From positions 176,030,242 to 176,094,241 of the forward strand of contig OX457059.1 in the NCBI GenBank assembly GCA_949752795.1: DNA of 64,000 nt, in the 5' to 3' direction. The notes under the pieces are model-generated. The model was not told where the DNA came from. It did no database searches and saw nothing but the letters and a program-made list of their open reading frames with translations. The DNA is from Hyperoodon ampullatus. Lineage: Eukaryota > Chordata > Mammalia > Artiodactyla > Ziphiidae. How positions within the stretch are numbered: position 1 is the first letter of the stretch; each line of letters opens with the position of its first letter. Made by a program: the position numbers and the translations under genes. Shown in pieces: positions 12,600 to 22,950 of the stretch.

Positions 12600-13845
12600 T
12601 GGGAAAACCATGGACAATTTTGTACCCATAAAATCAATAATATAAATGAAATAGACCAACTCTTTGAAAGATACAAACTACTAAAGTTCACATTAGAATA
12701 GATAACCTGAATAGTCCTTTATCAATTAACAAAACTGAATGCATAGTTTAATCTTCTATGATTAAAACTATGATTTGAATTATTAAACTTCTAAAGAAAA
12801 TGCCCAGACCAGTTGTTTTCTCTGGAATTCTAATAAGCATTTCAGGAGGAAATAATACCAATTCTACACAATCTCCTTCAGAAAAGAAAAGAGAGGGGAA
12901 CACGCTCAAATAGTTTTATGAAGCCTCCACTAGCATGACACCACAACCAGACAAGAAAAAAACAAAAATGTTTCTCATGAACATAAACACAAAAATCCCC
13001 ACAAATATTACCAAATTTAATCCAGCAATATATAAATAAGATCTATCCTGGGCATGCAAGGTTGGGTCAGCATTTGAAAATCGATTAATGTAATTCACAA
13101 TATGAACAGACTCAGGAAGAAAAATCATGATTATCTCAATAGACACAGAAAAAGCATCTGACAAAACGAATCCATTCATAATAAGAACTCTCAGAAAACA
13201 AGGAATAGAGGGAAATTTCTTAATCTGATATAAGGCATCTATAAAAAGCAAAACAAGCAAAAGACTGAAGTTTTCTCCCTAAGGTTAGGGAAAGGCAGAG
13301 GTGTTCTCTCTCACCTCTTCTACTCTATGTTGCACTGGAAGGCCTAGGAGTGCAATAAGGCAGGAAAAATAAAGCATGGAGCTTGAAAAGTAGATAATAG
13401 CTGTCTCTATTCTCAGAAAACATGATGATCTATGCAAAAATTCCCACAGAATCTACAAAAAAGCTCCAAGAATTACTGATGAATTCAGAAGGGTCACAGA
13501 CAAAAAGTCAACCTAGAAAAATAAATTGTATTTCTGTATACTAGTAATGAAAATAGAAATTAAACAACAGCTCCATGTACAATAGCAATACAAATATTAA
13601 TAGAAAATACTAAGGTATAAATCTAACAATATACACAGGCTCTTTAGGCTGAAAGGTATAAAAACACTGATGAAAGTAATAAAAGACCTAAATCAGTGGG
13701 AGACACTGTTCATGAATTGGGAGAATAGTGCTGTCAGGCTGTCAATTCTCCCTAAACCGATCTGCTGCTATAACACAATCCCAGTCAAAATTCCAGCCAG
13801 AATTTCTATAGCTGTCAACAAGCTAATTCTAAAATTTATGTGGAG
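12600..13845 (+). mobile_element. L1 ORF2 reverse-transcriptase region
   Basis: Landmarks include 'aaatgaaatagaccaactct', the block around 13131 ('tgattatctcaatagacaca', then 'gaaaaagcatctgac'), and the thumb-region text near 13440-13520. Frames are broken throughout. This L1 is interrupted at 13846 by SINEs and a second L1 end, and continues at 14733. Confidence 0.85.
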
Positions 13846-14050
13846 GGGCTTCCCTGGTGGTCCAGTGACTAAGACTCCACTCTCCCAATGCAGGGGGCCC
13901 AGGTTTGATCCCTGGTCAGGGAACTAGATCCCACATGCTGCAACTAAGAGTTCGCATGCCACAATGAAGATCCCGCACGTAGCAACGAAGATCCCGAGTG
14001 CCGCAACTAAGACCCAGAACAGCCAAAAAAATAAATTAAATAAATATTTA
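13846..14050 (+). mobile_element. CHR-type SINE, diverged older copy
   Basis: It begins 'ggcttccctggtggtccagt' and continues through a B-box-like 'ggtttgatccctggtcaggg' and a series of 'gcaactaag' motifs to an A/T-rich tail. It sits in the site duplicated as 'aaaatttatgtggag' (13831-13845 and 14431-14445). A second SINE has inserted into or directly after its tail. Confidence 0.88.
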
Positions 14051-14063
14051 AAAAAATAAAATA

Positions 14064-14430
14064 GGGCTTCCCTGGTGGCACTGTGGTTAAGAATCCACCT
14101 GCCAATGCAGGGGACATGGGTTCGAGCCCTGGTCCGGGAAGATCCCACATGCCGCGCGGAGCAACTAAGCCCGTGCGCCACAACTACTGAGCCTGTGCTC
14201 TAGAGCCCGTGAGCCACAACTACTGAGCCTGCATGCCACAACTACTGAAGCCCGTGCACCTAGAGCCTGTGCTCCGCAACAAGAGAAGCCATCGCAATGA
14301 GAAGCCCGCGCACCACAACAAAGAGTAGCCCCTGCTCGCCACAACTAGAGAAAGCCTGCGTGCAACAACAAAGACCCAATGTAGCCAAAAATAAATAAAT
14401 TAATTAAAATAATAATAAAATAAAATAAGT
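14064..14430 (+). mobile_element. CHR-2-like SINE (long form)
   Basis: The copy starts 'ggcttccctggtggcactgt' and carries the B-box 'ggttcgagccctggtccggg'. An extended body of 'cacaactactgagcc' repeats ends in a 'gccaaaaataaataaatt' tail. It is about 365 bp, longer than the 205-235 bp copies elsewhere. It lies within the tail of the preceding SINE and shares that element's outer 15-base duplication, so it is either nested or part of a dimer. Confidence 0.88.
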
Positions 14431-14445
14431 AAAATTTATGTGGAG

Positions 14446-14720
14446 AATTGGGAGATTAGGATTGACATACATACACTACTATGTATAGAATAGATAACTA
14501 ATGAGAACCTACTATATAGCACAGGGAACTCTACTCAATGATCTGTGGTGGCCTAAATGGGAAGGAAATCTAAAAAAGAGTGGATATTTGTATACATATG
14601 ACTGATTCACTTTGCTGTACAGCAGAAACTAACACAACATTGTAAAGCAACTATACTCCAATAAAAATTAATTTAAAAATGAAAAATAAAAAAGTAAAAG
14701 AAATAATACTTGAACTCTCA
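14446..14720 (+). mobile_element. L1 3' UTR, separate insertion
   Basis: This is a 5'-truncated L1 3' end: 'agcacagggaactctactca', 'ctgattcactttgctgtaca', and the closing 'gcaactatactccaataaaa' plus an A-rich tail. It is flanked by the same target word 'aaaatttatgtgga' at 14431-14444 and 14733-14746, indicating a target-primed insertion into the host L1. Confidence 0.85.
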
Positions 14721-14732
14721 AAAAATTGAAAT

Positions 14733-14948
14733 AAAATTTATGTGGAAAGACAGAGAAACCAGAATAGCCAAAACAATTCTGAAAAAGGACAACAAAAAAC
14801 AGGGGCCAATTCACACTGTCTGATTTCAGGACTTATTATAAAGCTATATTAATTAAGACAGTGAGCGACTTATTTGTGAAAGGTCAGACACACAATCTAT
14901 GCACCAGGACAGAGAGTCCAGAAACAGACACAGAAATGTGGCCAACTG
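14733..14948 (+). mobile_element. Host L1 ORF2, continued
   Basis: The host L1 resumes at 'aaaatttatgtggaaagac' and runs through 'cagaatagccaaaacaatt', the region that follows 13845 in a normal L1. It is then broken again by the SINE at 14949. Confidence 0.85.
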
Positions 14949-15138
14949 GGCCTCCCTGGTGGCGCAGTGGTTGAGAGTCCGCCTGCCGATGCAGGGGATG
15001 CGGGTTCGTGCCCCGGTCTGGGAGGATCCCATATGTCGCGGAGCGGCTGGGCCCGTGAGCCATGGCTGCTGAGCCTGCGCATCCGGAGCCTGTGCTCCGC
15101 AACGGGAGAGGCCACAACAGTGAGAGGCCCGCATACCA

Positions 15139-15175
<37 letters not shown>
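14949..15175 (+). mobile_element. CHR-type SINE, young copy
   Basis: This is a full-length short-form CHR copy with a 37-base uninterrupted A tail (about 15140-15176). The 17-base target-site duplication 'agaaatgtggccaactg' is exact (14932-14948 and 15176-15192). The long pure tail and exact duplication suggest a recent insertion. Confidence 0.95.
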
Positions 15176-15176
<1 letters not shown>

Positions 15177-15178
<2 letters not shown>

Positions 15179-16065
15179 AATGTGGCCAACTGATTTTTTA
15201 CGAAGGTGTAAAGGCAATTCAGCAGAGAAAGGATCAACTTTCAAATAAATGGTTCTGAAAGAACTGGAATTCATATGCAAAAAAAATAAATCTGGACCTA
15301 TGCCTCCCACCTTACACCAAGTTAACTAAAAATGGATCACAGACTTCAGTGTAAAACTTAAAACTGAATGTAAGAGTATAAAACACTGGACTCAAACATA
15401 AAAGAAAAATCTTTGTAACCTTAAGAGTAGGTAAAGAGTTACTGCATGTGACACCAAAATCATCACCTATTTAAAAAAATGGATAGATTGGACTTTGTCA
15501 AAGTTAAATACTTTCACTCTCTGCAAGGCCTTGTCAAGGGAATGAAAAGACAAGCCAGGTTGGGAGCAAATACTACAGAACCTACATACAACAGAACCTA
15601 CATACAACGAGGACACTTGTCCAGAACATTTATATGAGCTCTAAACTCAACAGTAAGAAAGCAAACAACCTGATTTTTTTTTCTTTCTTTCTTTCTTTTT
15701 TTTTTTTTAGTGGACAAAGACTCGAACAGACAGTTTACAAGGAGGATCTATGGATGGCAAATAGACACATGAAAAGATGCTCAGCATCATTAGTCATGAG
15801 GGAAATGCAAACTAAAACCATAGTGAGAGTCCAGCTATTAAAACCGCTTTGTAATACCGTGCAAACCACGGACTTGCAGCAGCTGGAACTCCCGTTCCCT
15901 GCTGGCGGGGACGCATCAGCACAGCTACCTTGGAAAGCAGAGTGGCAATTTCTTACAAAGTTAAACACACACATATGTAGGTATCATCCAAACAAAAGGA
16001 AAACCTATGTTCAGAGAAAAACCTGTGTGTGAATGTTTATCACAGCTTTAGTCATAGTCAGCACA
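15177..16065 (+). mobile_element. Host L1 ORF2 C-terminal region, continued
   Basis: The L1 resumes with the duplicated target and 'ctgattttttacgaaggtg', then passes 'atgaaaagatgctcagcatc' and 'catgagggaaatgcaaac'. A (TTTC)n/T-rich microsatellite interrupts it at about 15673-15710. It decays near 16065. There is no intact frame. Confidence 0.85.
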
Positions 16066-19000
16066 TCCTGGAAACAACCCCGACGACCTCAGCTGTTGGG
16101 TGGGCAAGCGCTGTGAGACGCCCACAACATGGGTGATGGACACTCAGGTGGAGGACGTAGCAGCGGAGCCTGGGGGTGGGTGTGACTGAAATGGACAGCA
16201 GGAGGGAAACTTGGGGGTGGAGGAATTGCTCAGTGTTGCTCACCCTACACTCCCCAAAAGAACTCAATCAGGAAATGTCCCGTGCAGCACAGGACACCCG
16301 AACTCCAGCCAGGCTCAAGTGATCAGAATGTCTTCCGGCCGGACAGGCCTGAACTCATGGCTCCTGCGGGCACGTTGTCCCGTCCCCACTGAACTAGACA
16401 GCCCTGCAGCCCAGCTTGGACAGAGGATGAGCCCCAGGCGTGGCACTGACCACACACCCAAGGTCGGTGCTTCCAGAACCACGTCTGCCCTCATCCCCCA
16501 CTCCCAGTGCCTGTACCAAGGTGCTCACTGGCGGCAGCTCTGCTGGGTCCTGGCTTCCCCGGGGAAGCCTCCAAACATGGACCAAGAGACTGGGCGTCCA
16601 GTCCCACCCCAACGGGGACCCTGGACAAGCCCCTAACGGCTCTAATTCTTGGTTGTTTCATGTTAAAATCACAGATGTTAGACCACAGTCACTCTTCATG
16701 TCTGTGTCAGCTCTAAATCTTATAGGAATTGATGACAGTTTATCTTCAAGAGACTGAAGATTGGAAATAAAACCTAGGATTTTCTTGTTATTGTTGCTTG
16801 GTTTGCTTATTTTGCTCTGTTTGGGAATATTTTTAACTTGAAAATTAGTCTCTAATCCCAAAGTTTGAGAATCACTGCTCTGGCAGTGCTGTGAAGGGCC
16901 CTCGTCATATAACCAACCCTGACTCCAATCAAAGGGAGCTTCCAGAAACATCCTGTGGCTATAGAGAACGTTGGATATGAAGGCGGCCACTTCAGGAACT
17001 GCTGGACCTCATTCTCCAAAATGGAGCAGGTGGGTGGGCACCCTTCTGGCCTGGCCAGGGAGCCCAGTGGGCAGGGTGTGCACCAGGGCAGGCTGTGGTG
17101 CCCAGAGCAGACGGGCAGCAGACCCAGACCCCTCAGCCTCAGGACCTCTTCTTGAGAAAGTCCACCCGGCGGGTAGCTCCCCAGATGTCCCCAGGTCAGA
17201 CACAGGACGCACCGCCTCCCCTGGCCCCAGGCCCCCAGGAGCTTGTGGGGACCTGGGAGTCAGGCCTGGTCATCACATCTTGGGCTTCAGCCTCAGCCAG
17301 GACGCAGGGCGGCCGTCCACGTCCCGAGGCCCCAGGGAAGACTTAATAGTCCAGGCTTCGAGGCACACCCACGAGCAGAAAGGCCCGAGGTGCCCCTGGC
17401 CCGCCCCCCGCCCCCCCACCCCTGAAGGCAGGACAGCCTTGCGGTGCCGCAGCTCTGCACCCGCTGGAGAAGCAGGAAGAGTGTGGCCCTGGGCACAGAG
17501 GTGAGGACAGTGCCCTGAGCACTAACCGGGAGATCGGGCTGTGTGCATTGGCTTCTGTATTTATAGCTCAGAACAAAAGTTTAAAAAAGATTTTATGGCT
17601 AAGATGTCATTTTAATTTTGAACATGAATAAGAAAAAGAGCAATGCCAGCTATCTTTTGCCAAGAATCAACTTCAAACTGGCAGGACATTTTTCAGCTCC
17701 ATGTTTACTAGCACTGACAGAAAAAAAACAGTTGCAAAGGAAAAATAACAATATTTAAGATTTGCTTCCTAAAAACCGGATGAATAATGAATATGGGAAC
17801 ACTTCCTCTACCGAAAGCACGACATCTCCAAAAGCACGCTGCTCGTAGGCCCACACTCCGCTCCCACGGGCTCCAGGGGCGGGAGGCCCCGGGCTCCCCA
17901 CCCAGGAGGCTCCAACGTGAACCGCGCGGCCCGCAAGAACGTCAGTCCTCGCCTGCTCTTATCTCTTTAGAAAGCGAAAGGTCCCTAAGCGCATAGATCC
18001 CCAAAGCACATCCAGACCCCTCAGCAGGGGCCGCAAGCTTGGGGGGCCGTGGGGCGGGGCCGGAGGGGGCGCCCTGGCCGGGCAGGTGGGAGAGCAGAGG
18101 GCTGCATGCGGTGCCCGCACGGTGAGAAGGGCACCAGGACGAGGGGGTCCGAGGAGACGCGGGCCGAACTGGAGGAGCCGGCTGGCCACTGCTGACCACA
18201 GCCGGCGCCCAGCCACCAGTCCCGCCACCTGTCAGTCCATCCTCTCCTCCTGGTCAGCGTCTGATGCTTCTAGTAAAAAGCTAGAGTAGCGTGGAGAGAG
18301 GCTGCCAGCCTCCGAGGGGCTTGGCTGACGTGGGACAGAAAGGGCGTCTCGTGGGCTCCCTTCCTCACGGCGGGGGCTGCTGGGCCGGGAGGCGCTGGCG
18401 GGGCCGCGGGGGAAGTGGGTGCTGCGGCTGCTGCCGTGCTCAGACGTGTGTCCCGTGGGCGGAGCACAATGTGTCCCCTGTGAGAGGCGCTGGCCCCGGG
18501 GGGCCGGGGACGTGAACGGGAGCTGACCGCCGTGATCACTCCCGTCGTGCTGGCGAGGGCGGCAAGCCCAGAGCGACAGGTGCGGGAGGGGCTCTGGCCG
18601 ATGGAGCAGCCTGGGCTGCAGGGCAGCGCCTGGAGGAAGCCGATGGGCTCCTGCCCGGCGGAACTTCTCCCAGTGTAAGCGGCACCGATCCTGAGCCATG
18701 TCTGCCCTCATCGGGTCAACCTAACAGACGCACCGAACGTCGGGGTGCGGAGGGCATGGAGGACGCCGCTGGCTTCCCGTGGGGGCAGAGCTGCCCACCC
18801 AGCGGGGCTCTAGGGCCCGAGGTGGACAGGCAGGGAGACACGTGGGCACGGCCAGGGAGGCACGGCTCCAGGGTCACCTCGGCCGCCGGCTGAGGGGAAG
18901 CCTGCCACGGGGTCCTCTCCCTCAGCGCCCACACTGTCCTGTGCAGGGACGGCCTGCATCCCCCCAGCCCCTTGGAGAAGGGGCAGACCAGGGCCTGAGT

Positions 19001-19499
19001 CTCTCTAGCGGAGGCCTCGGCACCCTCGCTCTGTGATTTGATCCAACCCTGGAAGCTCCACCTCCTCTTTTCTCGTTTAAGAAACGGACCCATGAGCAAC
19101 GGGGTCAGGAAAAGCAGTTCAGAACCAGCTGGCGGGGTCTGTCTCAGGTGAGAAGCCCAGCCCGGGCGTGATGCCCAGCGTGTAGTGCCGACAACAGGGC
19201 AGCTGGCTCGCCCGCTAGACCTGGGACGCACAACGCACAGTCTTCTGTCCTCACTTTGAGGGGTAAAAAGCCTGCTCAACTTTTCATTAGGTTCTCCCGT
19301 TGACAAGTAAAACCAGAAAATGCAGAACGGAAAACGATTTTCAGATTTGAAGCTCATGGGCCTCGAGGTCACCGCCTGTGCTGCCCCCAGGGGCTCCTGG
19401 AGCCACACCTTGCAACCCTTCCTGAGGCTTAACTTCCCAGTGGCTGTAAGCGGTCACAACGGAGGCCCACGGGGACACGTGACACGGGCGAAGGCTCAC
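16066..19499. other. AHRR intron 4, proximal unique part
   Basis: This is GC-rich intron directly downstream of exon 4. 17560-17780 is an AT-rich island with no repeat identity. 17880-19150 is CpG-rich. No PAS-A exon was found: neither the residues expected after 'LLLE' nor a DYLGFHQ-type motif was located by eye in any minus-strand frame. Confidence 0.5.
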
Positions 19500-19591
19500 C
19501 TCCAGCAGCAGCCTTCCCTCCAGCACAGCAGACCCTCCATGCGGATCCCTGTCTCCTGGTGAGGGGGCACCGGCCGCCGGCTGCTGCAGGG
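19500..19591 (-). CDS. AHRR: AHRR exon 4 (bHLH-to-PAS linker)
   Basis: This 92-nt internal exon encodes the linker joining the bHLH domain to PAS-A. The acceptor is CTCCCACAG at 19592 and upstream, after a pyrimidine tract; the donor is GAG/GTGAGC at 19499-19494. Joined to exon 3 it reads in frame as [20 protein letters not shown] followed by [11 protein letters not shown]. The [11 protein letters not shown] and [11 protein letters not shown] segments match human AHRR as I remember it. The residues just after FFQ appear about five shorter than in human, consistent with an in-frame 15-nt loss between two CAG codons or a different acceptor. The exon ends on a codon boundary, so the PAS-A exon should start in phase 0. 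It lies about 15.9 kb beyond exon 3. Seen: splice sites, phase and peptide. Inferred: use in mRNA. Confidence 0.92.
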
Positions 19592-21200
19592 CTGTGGGAG
19601 GAGAGCGCAGTTAGTGACAGTTCCCTGACGTTTCTCCAACTTCCACCCACCCTCCGCAGGCACGCTGACCTGTGGTCTCCTCGCTGCCCAGACACCCAGG
19701 GCGGCGGGCAGGGCAGCTGGGTGGGAGCCGGGTGACATTCGGGGGATCGGGACTTCACGGCTAGGCCGCACCTGAGGACCCCGCCCCACTCTGCTCCCCA
19801 GAAACTGCACTCCCCTCCCCTCCTGCAAACCCCTTAACCCCCCTCCCCACCTCAGGGACCCCCCGGGGGTCCCCAAAGCTCCTCTCTCTAGACCCAAGCG
19901 TGGGCAGGTCCCCGAACTGGACACCACTGGTCTGGGTAACCAGTCACCGGCCGGGACCCCCACGTGCCCTTCACCCAGAGTGGAGCAGCCAATGCCCCCG
20001 GTGGGCGGGCCTCCCCTGCAGGCTCACGCTGCCTCTCCCAACCCCCCCCTCTGGCCTCACGTCCACTTGGGGTGAGAAGCTCAGACAGACAGATGTGCAG
20101 GTCAGACAGACAGATGTCATACACATCCCAGCCCCTGGCGCTTGGTGGGGGACCCCCAACTCTGCGCTCAGCATCATCGGCACCTGGGAATTATGGGGGC
20201 CGCTGGGAGTTGCTGAGGGCACAGGCATTAAAGGGGGTCCCGGCCAGGAGTGGGCCTGGCGCTGATGCCTCTGTGGAGGCCGGGATGGCTGTGCCTACCG
20301 TTTCCCTCATTTAGGGGAAATGTCAATGCCACCAAGGGCCCTGCAGGCGGTCCCTGCCTCGTCTGGTTTTGGGGTAAAATATAACCACAGCATGGGACTC
20401 TCCAGCATTTCTCTTTCAAAATCAGCAAGCTGTGCTGAACTTTCCCCCCAGGGCGCATCCGCTCCCCAGGCGCTGGTCAGAAATGCAGGGTCCCAGGCCC
20501 CAGGACAGCAGGCCCCCGACGTGCTCTCCAGGTTGGGCCAGGACCACTGTGGACCGAGACCCCTCACACACACACAGACACACACACACACAGGCAGTGG
20601 CCAAGGTGGCCCTTCATTTACACCTCTGACGCCAGGCTCAGGGCATCCACAGGGGCAAAGTGCACGATGCAGAGGCCCTCAGAGAGGCCCCTGGACTGTG
20701 CCCCTTGGTGGCCCTGCCATGGCCTTCAGTCTCCGCCGGCCTCTCCGTCCCTCCCTCTCTCAGAAGCTTCCCTTCATCGCCTTCCTCTCCTGCACTAGGT
20801 AGAACAAGAAACGAACCCATTTCCTTGAGGGAAAGCAGGTGTGTTCTGGGAAACACGACAGGCACACCTGGGTCCCTGGGCAGAGAGGCCGACGCCGCCG
20901 TGTGTGCCGCAGACGCCCAGGCCTCCCTTCCCAACCGAAACCCGCCAGCAGCCAAGCTCCCCTCGAGGCTGCTGGTTCTCAAGGCAGCGAGACAGCTCTG
21001 AGCAGAGAAGCCAGAGGCGTTAACTAACGTTTAATCCATTTTGTGCTCCACTCTGCTCAGAAAGCTGAGAGGTGAATGCGTGAAACTCACAGAGCTCGGA
21101 TTAGTCAGACCCAGGAGGAGCCCACCAAGAGGCGCCATGTCCGCGAGGGAACCTTCTGGCCTCAGAATGCTCCGAGCCTCTGACAGAGGGTCACACAGAC
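19592..21200. other. AHRR intron 3, part adjoining exon 4
   Basis: GC-rich intron. It holds a short direct duplication 'cagacagacagatg' at about 20085-20118 and a CA microsatellite at about 20567-20592. A few words near 20170 and 20480 recall MER5-type DNA transposon remnants, but too weakly to call. Confidence 0.5.
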
Positions 21201-21620
21201 CCCGTGCTCTGCTCTCAGGGGCTGAGAAAGCTAAAGGAGGGAAACGCCGACCGGCGGGGGCCCGGGTCCCACTCCCACCCCACCCCTCCCCGCAGGCCCC
21301 TGACAGCACAAGGCCATGTCTCCCAGCTGGGTGGGCAGAGCCCATTCGGCCTGGGCGGACGTGGGGTCACAGCGGCGGGGCTGGGGGGCAGGACCCCGCC
21401 TCGGTGCGCCCAGGGGGACGGCCACAGCCCAGACCGCCAGGGCCTGCCCGCCACACACACCGCTGCAGGGGCCGCCCGGGCTCCAGCCAGCTCCCCGCCC
21501 CCGTGCGCGCTGGGCTGAGGGGAAGGGGACGCTGGGACGGGGTTTCCCTGCTCGCCGGGCCTGCGACGCCGAGCGGGCTGTGCTGCCGCCCACGGCCGGA
21601 GGTTGGGGAGCCCCAGGCGG

Positions 21621-21628
21621 TGACGTCA
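21621..21628. promoter_or_regulatory. Perfect CRE palindrome in the intron 3 island
   Basis: TGACGTCA is the exact CREB/ATF consensus. In CpG-island context this motif is usually promoter-associated, which raises its weight compared with the isolated copy at 3521. Confidence 0.5.
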
Positions 21629-21801
21629 CCGCGGCGGACGCGGTTCGCCGACCCCCGCCGGGACCCAGCCCCACTCCGCGGCGCGCAGACAGATGCGCTC
21701 AGTCGCCCCCAGACTTGCAGGGGCCGCGGCCCGCACAGGGGCAGCCGGGTTGGGGTCCCCTCCTAACCGCCCTCCCCTCCCCCCCACGTGGCTCCCCAGC
21801 C

Positions 21802-21953
21802 TCGCGTGTGCCCCCGCCGAGCACCCGCACTTCCCTCCTCCGCAGCCACATTCCGCGGGGCACGCCCGGCGGGGCCTCCTCGGGCTCCTGTCACGCGATG
21901 GAGCGTCAGCGCCGCAGTGACAGCCGCCTGGACCCCGGCCAGGGCCTCGCGTG
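21802..21953. promoter_or_regulatory. Cluster of three XRE/DRE cores
   Basis: Three exact matches to the AHR-ARNT core TNGCGTG occur: 21802-21808 (+), 21892-21898 (-, reading TCGCGTGA) and 21947-21953 (+). All three have the same seven bases TCGCGTG. AHRR is a known AHR-induced gene and its product binds the same element with ARNT, so a cluster inside the gene fits feedback control. Binding is inferred. Confidence 0.6.
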
Positions 21954-22950
21954 CGAGCAGGGCCGCCAGCGCGCCCCACCCCCAGGCCTGTGGTGAGACT
22001 AGAAGAAACCGAATGTGATTCCGAGGCTGTCCCGGAGGCCCAGCCAGGGTGGGGGGCGCCTTCCCGAAAACTCATCTGAGCCGACAGCCCCGGCCCCCAG
22101 GTCAGGAGCGCCCGGAAGTTAACTCAAGGGCAGCAAACGCCAGTGCGGGTGGGGGCCGCGGGCAGGCCCGCAGGCTGCGGGCCCTCTTCCGGGTGGGGGA
22201 CAGTCCGGAGGGGGGAGCAGCCCCGAGAGGGGAGCGCCCGCGGCGGTGGGAGAGGGAGCAGCTGGGGGAAGAGCCCCGGGGCGGGGCAGCAGCCCCGCCG
22301 TCACCTGGGCCTGGTATTCATCCCAGCGTCTCTCTCCAGGGTGCCGCTTCCTCTCCTCTCCCGGCTACCACACGTCTCACCCGCGGGTCTGAGCGGGGCC
22401 CTGGAGGGGAGGCAGGACTCTGGGCAGGGGCCTCTGCAGGCGAACCCCCCCCCCACCCCCGCCATCGCCGGCGCCCTCTCTGCCCGGTCTCCTTCGTGAC
22501 AAGCGGCAAGCCCGCCGCCAAGGCTCGCCCCGCCCCGCCTGCTCCTGGTCGCCCCTGGCAACAGGCCGGGGAGAAACGCTGGCAGGGAGCAGGTGTGTGG
22601 GGCGAGGGTCCGCGGGGAGTTGGTGAACGTGTGCAGAGGAGGAGTCGCTGTGGCCCCCTAGGCCCCGCGAGGAGGGACGTTTGGGGACGGGGTGTGGGGA
22701 GCAGTGCCCCGAGGCCCGGAGCTCGAGGCGTCCCCTGCGGTCCAGCCAGGGGCGGAGAGGCCTGTCACGTCGAAGGGCTTCCTGCCCCTGGTGGGCCGCT
22801 GTCCCCAGAAAGGGGGCCAAGCCACATGAGACGGGACCCCGGTGGCACCCTTCAGCCCCAGCCTGCGGGCAGCTGGCCCTCCTCCTGCCCAGCTTAGCCT
22901 GAGGGGCAGTGGCAGGTGGGAGCGGCCAAGAGCCCTGGTCCCACGGAAGC

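Larger units (their letters stand above)
21200..22950. promoter_or_regulatory. Intragenic CpG island in AHRR intron 3
   Basis: This 1.7 kb stretch has very high GC and abundant, undepleted CpG, unlike the rest of the intron. It contains a perfect CRE (21621-21628), three dioxin-response cores TCGCGTG (21802-21808 +, 21892-21898 -, 21947-21953 +), a CACGTG E-box near 21785 and many GC boxes. It lies about 2-3.5 kb upstream of exon 4 in the direction of AHRR transcription. It could be an enhancer or an alternative AHRR promoter. Long open frames on both strands (up to about 280 residues) reflect base composition. Confidence 0.6.

Noticed and set aside
1..19499. AHRR PAS-A exon downstream of exon 4
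   Set aside because: I looked for a minus-strand segment encoding the residues after LLLE and a DYLGFHQ or YDYIHVDD-like motif and did not find one; it probably lies beyond the left edge. A protein-to-genome alignment would settle this.
20150..20545. MER5-type DNA transposon remnant
   Set aside because: Only a few words match from memory; too weak to annotate.
22049..22897. 282-codon frame and others in the intron 3 CpG island
   Set aside because: Compositional: overlapping long frames on both strands, proline/arginine/glycine-rich, no domain. The island is better explained as regulatory DNA.
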